A DNA stretch of 64,000 nt from Gemmobacter fulvus (lineage in GTDB: Bacteria > Pseudomonadota > Alphaproteobacteria > Rhodobacterales > Rhodobacteraceae), in the NCBI RefSeq assembly GCF_018798885.1, contig NZ_CP076365.1, positions 124,001 to 188,000 on the forward strand. The letters run 5' to 3'. The position numbers were made by a program, and so were the translations under genes. The notes beneath the pieces are model-generated. The model was given only the letters and a program-made list of their open reading frames with translations, made no database searches and was not told the origin of the DNA. This document shows positions 9,820-16,268 of the stretch, in pieces (positions within the stretch are counted from its first letter, which is position 1; each line of letters starts with the position of its first letter).

Positions 9820-10017
9820 TTATTGTCCCTCCCCGTCGGCCCTGTCCTTGGGCTTCGCGAGCATGACGATATTTGCTTCGCGGTCGATGGGCAGATCTGT
9901 CAGCGTCATTTTCCATGCGGGTGCAGTACCGTGTTGATACTGATGCGCGTAACCGATCTGCACGAGCACCTTTTCTCCAGATTGGGTCAGCGTCTCTGCT
10001 GCGACGATAAAGGTCAT
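9820..10017 (-). CDS. Small protein translationally coupled to luxI
   Basis: 65 residues (start MTFIVAAETLTQSG) whose ATG overlaps the luxI stop as ATGA, so it is almost certainly translated with it. No membrane segment or recognised domain; it reads like a compact soluble alpha/beta protein (VQIGYAHQYQHG). The alternating polar/hydrophobic pattern and coupling argue for a real gene. Function unknown; a role in tuning signal synthesis is only a guess from position. The IS5 end lies 52 bases downstream. Confidence 0.6.
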   Translation of the reverse strand: MTFIVAAETLTQSGEKVLVQIGYAHQYQHGTAPAWKMTLTDLPIDREANIVMLAKPKDRADGEGQ

Positions 10018-10607
10018 GCCAATACCTCCAGCTCGCCAAGTAGTTTTGCCTCGAACGCCACATAGCGGCCATTCACATTGCTTACAGGCTCTCCGAGTGC
10101 AAACGACTCGTACCCGAGAATGCGCCCCATTCGCATGAGAGAGGGCGGTCCGAGACAGAGCAGCCTTTCTGCTCCTTCGGTTAGAAGAAAGTCCCGGACA
10201 GCATCGATCAAGGTTCTCAGTGTCGGAATGGAGGGGTCCATAGTCATCACGCGCGTCATTTCCCAGCTCGCAGTATCGACGGGGGGCGGGTTCTGACAAA
10301 TCTGGGTTGGGAGATCGATGACTGCCATATACGCATCGCGGATCATGTAGCTGTAAGTCAGAGCTCCTCGGCCAATCCGCGTATCACAGCGCAGCAGTCT
10401 TGCTCCGGCACAAATGCGGCCATCCTGGTGCACGATGACATAGGTCGCAGCGCCCAAAACGTCATACTGATCGAACTCCAGGCCCTCATGGCCTGACAAA
10501 GACCAGCCTTTCTCTTCAACAAAAATACGCTTTCGGTGTTCAAGAAACTGCCGCACCAAGTCCCAATGTTGAGCGTTGCGGTTTGCAGATATGATGACGG
10601 TTTCCAT
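10014..10607 (-). CDS. luxI: Acyl-homoserine-lactone synthase, LuxI family
   Basis: 197 residues. All the usual invariant positions of the family can be placed: Arg25, Phe29, Trp35, Asp46, Asp49, Arg70, Glu116 and Arg119 (from RKRIFVEEKGW, EFDQYD, AGARLLR and WEMTR). The enzyme joins an acyl chain from acyl-ACP to S-adenosylmethionine to make the diffusible signal. A GGAGG site lies seven bases before the ATG. It is divergent from luxR across 86 bases that hold a lux-box-like palindrome. Acyl-chain length cannot be read from the sequence. Confidence 0.93.
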   Translation of the reverse strand: METVIISANRNAQHWDLVRQFLEHRKRIFVEEKGWSLSGHEGLEFDQYDVLGAATYVIVHQDGRICAGARLLRCDTRIGRGALTYSYMIRDAYMAVIDLPTQICQNPPPVDTASWEMTRVMTMDPSIPTLRTLIDAVRDFLLTEGAERLLCLGPPSLMRMGRILGYESFALGEPVSNVNGRYVAFEAKLLGELEVLA

Positions 10608-10658
10608 GGCACGCGCCTCCTTTGCAAACGGGGTCGTGACATGGCTTGTCTGAATCGT

Positions 10659-10677
10659 CTATAGGGTGAGCCGATAG
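10659..10677. promoter_or_regulatory. lux-box-like palindrome between luxI and luxR
   Basis: CTATAGGGTGAGCCGATAG is a 19-base imperfect palindrome (CTAT-x-GG-5-CC-x-ATAG) in the 86-base luxI-luxR intergenic region, 52 bases upstream of the luxI start. Length, position and symmetry fit a LuxR-type binding site that autoinduces luxI. It could equally serve luxR, 17 bases to its right. Confidence 0.6.
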
Positions 10678-10693
10678 TGTCATTGCTCGGTTT

Positions 10694-11368
10694 TTGATTG
10701 TGCTCTCCCTAGGTCACCTTGTCCCTTCTGCTCAAGAAATCCATGAGCGTCTCCTGTCGCTTGGCCCGCGTGGCTACACGCTTGCCCTCAATGTCAGGTA
10801 CATCAACCCCCAGTTTTACATCACGACATACCCGGATCAGTGGGTGGCAGAATATACCGCATCGCGCTACGTTCTTGTCGATCCCGTTGCGCTCTGGTGC
10901 GCTGCAAATACGGGCACAACCCGCTGGAGCGATGTAAAGGTTCCATTTCTGGCGCATCCGACACTCGGCGTTCTAGCGAGGGCCCGCGCCTACGGAATGA
11001 ACTATGGAGCGGTGTCTTCACAGCGTAATCCAGAACATCAGATGCAGCGATGCGCGTTATCCCTTTGTCGATCAGATCGAGAACTTTCGGACGAAGAAAT
11101 TCAAGAAGTCCACAAGCTCTTGCAAAAAATCATGGTCGCTGTAGGCCCATTTGCGGGTCTGAACGAAGAGCATCTGAAGGTGCTACAGATGCTGGGGGCA
11201 GGTGCCCAGATCCTCGATATTGCCACAAGTCTGAACCTCAGCGAAGCGACTGTGAAACGACGGATTGATGCCGCCAAGAAACTGCTTGGTGCAAAGACCG
11301 CCACGCATGCGGTCGCAATTGCCGCGATGCGGAATCTGATCGCGCTTGAGAAGCAAGAGGGCGTGTAA
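10694..11368 (+). CDS. luxR: LuxR-family quorum-sensing regulator
   Basis: 224 residues from a TTG at 10694; a GTG at 10700 is an alternative, and neither has a strong ribosome site. The autoinducer-binding domain shows the conserved Trp50, Tyr54, Asp63 and Trp78 (YPDQWVAEY, LVDPVALW, TTRWSD). The C-terminal LuxR helix-turn-helix runs from about 157 to 220 with LNLSEATVKRRIDAAK. It would bind the LuxI product and act on the adjacent palindrome. It is followed with no gap by a 96-codon gene that begins at the base after its stop. Confidence 0.9.
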   Translation: MIVLSLGHLVPSAQEIHERLLSLGPRGYTLALNVRYINPQFYITTYPDQWVAEYTASRYVLVDPVALWCAANTGTTRWSDVKVPFLAHPTLGVLARARAYGMNYGAVSSQRNPEHQMQRCALSLCRSDRELSDEEIQEVHKLLQKIMVAVGPFAGLNEEHLKVLQMLGAGAQILDIATSLNLSEATVKRRIDAAKKLLGAKTATHAVAIAAMRNLIALEKQEGV

Positions 11369-11659
11369 ATGTATGTCCTGCGACAATCTTGCCTCGGCAT
11401 GTTCACCGCCTTGTTGCAGGCGAGAGAATCTTATCGCCAGATCCTGACAAGCGGCATTCAAAGGGATGACCGCGCGCTTGCTTTCGATGACGCCTATAAC
11501 TCGCTGTTGGCACAGGGGCTGTCTATGAGCCGTCTGGGCGGGCCGGAGGCGGTTTCCTTCGCGGCCCAGGCCCTCGGTACAGAGGTCCCCGGGGGGGACC
11601 CTGCACATTTTCTGCGGCTGTGGAGAGGCTTGCTTACAGACCACGGGCAGATTCACTGA
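11369..11659 (+). CDS. Unknown small protein in the luxR operon
   Basis: 96 residues; the ATG directly follows the luxR TAA, suggesting co-transcription and coupled translation. Mostly helical and soluble-looking (LLQARESYRQIL, FDDAYNSLLAQG, HFLRLWRGLL), with no signal peptide or known domain. Its 3' end overlaps the convergent repC 3' end by seven bases. Plausible roles are antiactivator (as TraM is for TraR) or a regulator of repC, but neither is supported by a motif. Confidence 0.55.
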   Translation: MYVLRQSCLGMFTALLQARESYRQILTSGIQRDDRALAFDDAYNSLLAQGLSMSRLGGPEAVSFAAQALGTEVPGGDPAHFLRLWRGLLTDHGQIH

Positions 11660-12897
11660 CAATCATGCCTGAGCTTCCAGGCCTTCAGGCCGATCAGGGA
11701 TCCGTGCAAATTCAGGGCGCCCCGGGCGGCGAGCCTGGTCATCGCCCTGAGCATTGCACCTGGTTTCTGGACCGGTCGGGCTACACGGAACATATTGGCA
11801 TCGATCACCAGAACACAGAGCGCAGCGGCAATATCTCCCATCACCTCGGAAGCCTCTGTCCAGGCAGAAGGATGGACACCACGCGCGGGCAGGATGTCCA
11901 TTGCTGCCTGGATGAAGTCATGCTGAGTGAGTGGTCTGTCCGCATGTGATCGTGCGTCAAGGTACATGCGCATGTCATCCGAAGCCATCCAGTAGAGCTG
12001 CTCCGGGCTGAAGGTTTCTGTAAATTCGGGCTTGTGTCCGCGGTCTGAGAGACGCTCACTTTTTTCGAAGCAATCGCCGGAGCCGTGAGGCGCAGGCGTA
12101 GGAGATTGAGCTTCAGCCTGCTTGCAGGCTGTCCGTTCATTGGCGTCGGAGGCGCTACAGGCTTCAGAGTCTTCTTGATTTGTATCTTGTATATAGGGCC
12201 GGAAGGACTCTGCCGCCATGGCGGCAGAATTTCTCAACAAATCAAGGTCAATGCCAATGTCTCTGACGCGGTTGTCCACATCCGCAAAAAGCATCTCGAG
12301 CTCGCCGACTGCGAGCCCCTCATAGCGGCGCGGCAAGCTGGCGTGAAACCGCAGTTGGCCCTGAAGGCTGGGGTGCTTTGGGGCCTGTTCAAGCAAGGTG
12401 GACAGACGTCGAGTCAGTTCCCGCTTGGCCGCACTACATTTTCGTCTGAGGATCTGGGCGCGCTGATTGTCGGATTGTACGCGCTCAAGCAGGTTAAGCA
12501 GACCTGCAAAGCGGATGATCAACGGGCTGAAGCTGATGCCCTGCGCAATTTTGCCTTTACCAAAGCGGCCGCGACTGCCATCTGCACCGACGGTCTTCCG
12601 GATCAAGCCCATGCGTTCGAGCGCGGCCTCATGCCCGCGCAACGTCCGCGCTGAAATGCCGAGCTCCCGGGCCATCTCGATTTGCGGCTTGAAGCAGATC
12701 GCATCACAATCGGGATTGGTCCAATCTGATGGCCGGGTGGTCTGGATCATTCCGAGCAGGGCATGGAAGAGCGCTGCCGATAGTCCCAGGGCCGGGCTCA
12801 CAGTGCGGAGGACGCGCTCTACATCACCGCGCCGATAGGTTCCGGGTAGGGTTGGAAAGGCCACGGCCTCAGCCTGGCGGAGTACTGCCTGTGTCAT
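11653..12897 (-). CDS. repC: Plasmid replication initiator, RepC family
   Basis: 414 residues from the ATG at 12897, with AAGAGA five bases upstream; a further in-frame ATG at 12939 is less likely. RepC hallmarks: NPDCDAICFKPQIEMARE, then a winged-helix segment ISARTLRGHEAALERMGL and GRFGKG...QGISFSPLI. A variable hydrophilic middle (about 240-310) separates a second conserved C-terminal domain (ILPARGVHPSAW). In repABC plasmids RepC opens its own origin, usually inside repC. No repA or repB is in the window, so this is a stand-alone RepC. It implies that the conjugation module is, or was, an autonomous replicon. Confidence 0.88.
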   Translation of the reverse strand: MTQAVLRQAEAVAFPTLPGTYRRGDVERVLRTVSPALGLSAALFHALLGMIQTTRPSDWTNPDCDAICFKPQIEMARELGISARTLRGHEAALERMGLIRKTVGADGSRGRFGKGKIAQGISFSPLIIRFAGLLNLLERVQSDNQRAQILRRKCSAAKRELTRRLSTLLEQAPKHPSLQGQLRFHASLPRRYEGLAVGELEMLFADVDNRVRDIGIDLDLLRNSAAMAAESFRPYIQDTNQEDSEACSASDANERTACKQAEAQSPTPAPHGSGDCFEKSERLSDRGHKPEFTETFSPEQLYWMASDDMRMYLDARSHADRPLTQHDFIQAAMDILPARGVHPSAWTEASEVMGDIAAALCVLVIDANMFRVARPVQKPGAMLRAMTRLAARGALNLHGSLIGLKAWKLRHDCQ

Positions 12898-13204
12898 ACA
12901 TTCTCTTGTGCTTTGAGCACGAGAACCCGAAACATGCACAAGGTCGTTCGCAGAATCTGCGTTTTATCTTGTCTGCATATTGGAGAGGGGATATAAGAGC
13001 CTATAGTTGTTGGGCTTTCAGGATTGCCGTCCTGTTTTATCCCCCCCCGCCGGGTTCCCCGTGCGGGGGTTACTTATTTTATATGTCTCATTCTTTCCGT
13101 TGCCTCAAAGCTTGAGGCCGTCCAACGGCTCCGCAGTCCGATCTCCCGATTTGTGCTTTGCGGTGAACGCGACGACAAGAAGGGCGGACTGCACTCGGAC
13201 ACGC
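12898..13204. other. repC upstream region with a GC-rich hairpin
   Basis: This stretch of 307 bases precedes repC. At 13044-13069 is a hairpin (CCCCCGC / GCGGGGG with a 12-base loop), followed rightward by TTACTTATTTT. In repABC plasmids an antisense RNA and an intrinsic terminator lie just upstream of repC, so this is a candidate countertranscript terminator or attenuator. I find no convincing open frame here. Confidence 0.4.
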
Positions 13205-13636
13205 TCAATGGGAAATGATCTTGAGCTTGTCCATATTCTCGATATTTCCACGGGTCATCAGCCAGATCGAGTTGGGTGTCTCAATGCTGGCATTCACCGG
13301 AAGGAGGAGGCTTTTGCCCTGAGGATATTCGCTGTACCGTTCAGCGATACCCCTGACACCAACCATCTGTTTGAACTCCCGCACCGTGCCGCTGTTCGAT
13401 GAGACCAGAACAAGAGCCAGGTCTGATTTCTGGGGCAGAATGGTCAGAATCCAACCGTCTGCAGGACCACCAATGGCTGGCCCGAAGCCAACGAACTTCA
13501 GATATGCGCCTTCGCGGACGTAGTTGTCTGCAATGCTCATCGCCACGGGTTGTGTGGGCATCCCCCTGCCTATCCTTGGTGGTTTTACTGTTTCTAACAG
13601 CCACCGGCCACAATCGCTAGCCCACATCATATTCAT
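13205..13636 (-). CDS. Unknown protein near repC
   Basis: 143 residues, no signal peptide or membrane segment. The sequence is beta-rich (YLKFVGFGPAIGG, GWILTILPQKSDLALVLVSS) and continues to a regular C-terminus, so it looks like a genuine folded protein. The first 25 residues are less convincing; a start at MPTQPVAMS is possible. It is transcribed toward repC and divergently from the transfer operon. No family recognised. Confidence 0.5.
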   Translation of the reverse strand: MNMMWASDCGRWLLETVKPPRIGRGMPTQPVAMSIADNYVREGAYLKFVGFGPAIGGPADGWILTILPQKSDLALVLVSSNSGTVREFKQMVGVRGIAERYSEYPQGKSLLLPVNASIETPNSIWLMTRGNIENMDKLKIISH

Positions 13637-13698
13637 CTGTCCGTACCCCCTGAAGTTGCCAACATGGCGGCACCTCTCTCTCCTGCCTCTCCAAGTTT

Positions 13699-13723
13699 AG
13701 TGAGTTATACACATTTACTCACT
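13699..13723. promoter_or_regulatory. Palindrome in the transfer-operon promoter region
   Basis: AGTGAGT-N11-ACTCACT is a perfect 7-base inverted repeat in the 192-base region between the divergent unknown gene and traA. AT-rich surroundings and the location 106 bases upstream of the pilin start suggest an operator for a transfer regulator. It does not resemble the luxI-luxR palindrome. Confidence 0.4.
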
Positions 13724-13828
13724 TTCTCATGAATTAGCTTTTTCATTTACATGACGCAAGTCATCATGTACCTCGCCCGCACTGAGGATCTGCTTTTCGA
13801 TCCCCAGAGTTGTAAATGTGAGGGACAA

Positions 13829-14209
13829 ATGAAGAAGACGGCTCTTCTCTTCGCCGCAGCCGCATCTGCGCTCGTGTTGGGCGCAGAGGTGGCATCCGCA
13901 GCCACCACCGGCACCGGCATTCAGGCCGGGTTCGGCACTCTGAACACGGCGCTGGATGCGCTTGTCAAAGGTGCCGGTGGTTATCTGATCCTGATCCTGT
14001 CGGTCATTGTGGGCGGCGTGACGCTCGCCCTGACCGGGCGCTGGACCTATGTGATCGTCAGCCTCGCTGTGGGTCTTTTCCTCGGCTACGGCGTGACCAT
14101 CATCAAATCCGTTGCCGGCATCACCGCCACCACTGCGATGATCGAGCAGCTGCAAACGGAACAGATCGCCCAGATCCCCGCAGGGTTCACCACCAGCAAG
14201 GCGCACTGA
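13829..14209 (+). CDS. traA: F-type conjugative pilin
   Basis: 126 residues from the ATG at 13829 (AGGGA five bases upstream); the frame is open further up but that part is not convincing. A signal peptide ends at VASA, leaving a mature protein of about 102 residues with two strongly hydrophobic segments (GGYLILILSVIVGGVTLALTG and VIVSLAVGLFLGYG), the normal F-pilin plan. It is the first gene of the transfer operon and is followed at once by an intrinsic terminator. The primary sequence is divergent, so the call rests on size, topology and its place before traL-E-K. Confidence 0.8.
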   Translation: MKKTALLFAAAASALVLGAEVASAATTGTGIQAGFGTLNTALDALVKGAGGYLILILSVIVGGVTLALTGRWTYVIVSLAVGLFLGYGVTIIKSVAGITATTAMIEQLQTEQIAQIPAGFTTSKAH

Positions 14210-14212
14210 ACC

Positions 14213-14247
14213 AAACGGGGCCTGCCACGTAGGCCCCGTTTTTTTCT
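14213..14247 (+). terminator. Intrinsic terminator after the pilin gene
   Basis: AAACGGGGCCT (14213-14223) pairs perfectly with AGGCCCCGTTT (14231-14241) across a 7-base loop and runs straight into more T residues. It is a textbook Rho-independent terminator placed between traA and traL. Partial read-through would yield excess pilin mRNA over the rest of the operon. Confidence 0.9.
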
Positions 14248-14276
14248 CCCTCATTTGAACAACTCATGGGTGTGCC

Positions 14277-14561
14277 ATGCGGGTAATCCGCGTTGAACAG
14301 CGGCTTCAGGACACGCCGCGCTTTCTTCTTGTGCCAGTGGATGAAGGTCTGGCCGCCGCCTTGCCGGTCGGGTTCGGGCTGCTGACCCAGCACCTCGTGC
14401 CCGGCCTGTTTCTCGGAGTCCTGTCCTTCCTGATCTGGAAACGTCTCAAGGGTGAGGGCGGCATCCCGAAGTTGCTGGCGCTGTCCTACTGGTACAGCCC
14501 CCGCGATATGCGGCTCTGGAAGTCACTGCCGGACAGCGGTGTGTCGACATGGAGAGGGTGA
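14277..14561 (+). CDS. traL: Type IV conjugative transfer protein TraL
   Basis: 94 residues, consistent with the short inner-membrane TraL of F-type systems (VirB3-like). Signature pieces are RFLLVPVDEG near the N-terminus, a hydrophobic stretch about 27-50 (LPVGFGLLTQ, LFLGVLSFLIWK), and WYSPRDMRLWKSLPDS before the end. It sits between traA and traE as usual, and its stop overlaps the next ATG (TGATG). It is needed for pilus tip formation. Confidence 0.85.
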   Translation: MRVIRVEQRLQDTPRFLLVPVDEGLAAALPVGFGLLTQHLVPGLFLGVLSFLIWKRLKGEGGIPKLLALSYWYSPRDMRLWKSLPDSGVSTWRG

Positions 14562-15142
14562 TGAACTTCCCCGCCATGGAAAAACAGATGCAGGTGTTCC
14601 GGAGATCCCGCAATGCACTGACGGCGGTTCTCGCCGTCATGATTGCAACAAATCTGCTTCTGGTCTGGCTTCTGGTCCAGAAGACCTCACAAACCATTCT
14701 GATCCCGAGCCGCGTCTCGGATGGGATGGTGGCGCAAGGGGCAGGGGATATCCGATATCTCGAGGCGCTGAGCCTTGATGCGGTACAGGCCATGTATACG
14801 CTTTCACCGGCGACCACGATCTATAGCCGCGCGGTCATCGAACGGCTCGCCAGTCCTGCGGACCGCGACAAGCTGCTCCAGCTTTTTGATGACACATCCC
14901 GCGATATCCGGACCCGGGAAATCAGCACCGTGTTCCTGCCCGAGAAGATCGAGCATGACATGCCCAAGCTGACGCTGCGCGTGACCGGTATGTTCGCAAC
15001 CTACATCGACACGACAAAGGTCACCGAGGAGCGCCGCGTCATTCAGGTTGTCTTCGCGGAGTTCGGTGGATCGGTGCGTGTCGCCCGCATTGACCGACTT
15101 GCAACCGCCTCTGAAGACCAAACGAAGGAGACCGGCAATTGA
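14561..15142 (+). CDS. traE: Type IV conjugative transfer protein TraE
   Basis: 193 residues from the ATG at 14561, which overlaps the traL stop; an upstream ATG at 14549 would add four residues. One N-terminal membrane helix (about 20-42, AVLAVMIATNLLLVWLL) is followed by a periplasmic domain of the VirB5/TraE type. Motifs such as FLPEKIEHDMPKLTLRVTG and GKETGN-like polar C-terminus fit the family's size of about 190 residues. Role: inner-membrane part of pilus assembly. Confidence 0.85.
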   Translation: MNFPAMEKQMQVFRRSRNALTAVLAVMIATNLLLVWLLVQKTSQTILIPSRVSDGMVAQGAGDIRYLEALSLDAVQAMYTLSPATTIYSRAVIERLASPADRDKLLQLFDDTSRDIRTREISTVFLPEKIEHDMPKLTLRVTGMFATYIDTTKVTEERRVIQVVFAEFGGSVRVARIDRLATASEDQTKETGN

Positions 15143-15864
15143 ACCGGATCAGTGCCGCATTTTGCCTGGGTGCAATCCTGCTGGCCTCTATGGCTTCCGC
15201 AGAACAGAAACTCTCCATCCGTCCGGATCGCAAGGCCAGCTTTTATGCAGCGGCGGGCGGCGTGACCCGTCTCTCGGTCAGCGCTGACCGGATCCGCAAG
15301 CTTATCCATGACGACAGCGCCTTCGAGACCATGAACGACGAAGAGACCGGCGATGTCTTCATGCGCTATGTCGGTGATCAGTCGAAGCTTGCGCCTGAAA
15401 CTGGACATATCATAACTGAAAGCGGGATCACGATCCCCTATGAGGTAACGCCCCGCCTCTCGGCTGATGCAGAGACAGTCGTGATCGATATCGTCGGCGG
15501 GGCGAAGAAGGCGGCGGCTGCGGGCACGGGTGCCGCTGCCGCACCGGCCGAGCCGCCGCCTTTCCTGGACGAAAGCGCATCACAGGGAGGCTATTCCGAT
15601 GGCCTCGTCGAGTTTTTGCGCAAGACCATTGTCAAACATATCGGCCGGAATGCGCCGCCCAAATCCGGCAATGGTGCGGTTGTCGCGACGGAGAAGGGCG
15701 GTGGTCTCAAAGCCAGCGTCCGCGTCGCGAAGGTTGGCGCGACCGGCGGCTTCGTGCGGCCCCAGACCTTTTACACCTCTCGCGTGGTTGCAGTCTGGGT
15801 GGATCGCCAAAGCCTCGGGCCGAATGAGCGCACATGGGTTGTTGTCGTGGAGAAAACAAAGTGA
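15139..15864 (+). CDS. traK: TraK, outer-membrane-associated core component
   Basis: 241 residues from a TTG that overlaps the traE stop (TTGA), with AAGGAG eight bases upstream. A signal peptide ends at MASA. The VirB9/secretin-like TraK family is recognised from SIRPDRKASFYAAAGGVTRLSV and repeated beta segments, with an Ala/Pro spacer near 125-145 before the C-terminal domain. TraK interacts with TraV and TraB to span the envelope. It is in the expected order between traE and traV. Confidence 0.82.
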   Translation: MNRISAAFCLGAILLASMASAEQKLSIRPDRKASFYAAAGGVTRLSVSADRIRKLIHDDSAFETMNDEETGDVFMRYVGDQSKLAPETGHIITESGITIPYEVTPRLSADAETVVIDIVGGAKKAAAAGTGAAAAPAEPPPFLDESASQGGYSDGLVEFLRKTIVKHIGRNAPPKSGNGAVVATEKGGGLKASVRVAKVGATGGFVRPQTFYTSRVVAVWVDRQSLGPNERTWVVVVEKTK

Positions 15865-16268
15865 ACAAGGCCATTTCTGCTTGCCTGGCAATGCTGCTTG
15901 TCTCCGGCTGCGGCCAATCGAATACCGAGAAGGACTTCCTCTGTCCGGCCCAGACGGGCATGCCTTGTAGCACGATCGCGGATGCGGATGGCTCCGGCGA
16001 CTTCAGCACCGGCCAATCCATTCGGGAGCGTGGGGAAGACACGCTGGCTTCGGATCTGACTCAGCCGCCTTTGATGATCGGCAAGGGCAAGCTCGGTGCT
16101 GCCAGCACAATGGGAGATGGCGGGCACGCCTATATGGCAGCATCATACCGGCTGCCGGAAAAGGTGGGCACCGCGTGGATCGCCCCGCATTCCGAGGGCG
16201 GCGCGCTCTATGAAGCCTCCTATGTGCACTTCCTGATCCTCCCCGCAGAATGGGGGAACAGGCCATGA
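15861..16268 (+). CDS. traV: TraV lipoprotein of the transfer channel
   Basis: 135 residues from a GTG overlapping the traK stop (GTGA). The signal peptide ends in a lipobox (LVSGC), so the protein is lipidated and should anchor TraK in the outer membrane. Conserved cysteines follow in FLCPAQTGMPCS, as in F TraV. It is shorter than F TraV but complete. Its stop overlaps the traC ATG. Confidence 0.8.
   Translation: MNKAISACLAMLLVSGCGQSNTEKDFLCPAQTGMPCSTIADADGSGDFSTGQSIRERGEDTLASDLTQPPLMIGKGKLGAASTMGDGGHAYMAASYRLPEKVGTAWIAPHSEGGALYEASYVHFLILPAEWGNRP

Noticed and set aside
13751-13828. 26 extra codons upstream of the pilin ATG
   Set aside because: The signal peptide starts cleanly at MKKTALLF with a good ribosome site; the upstream part is polar and unlike a pilin leader.
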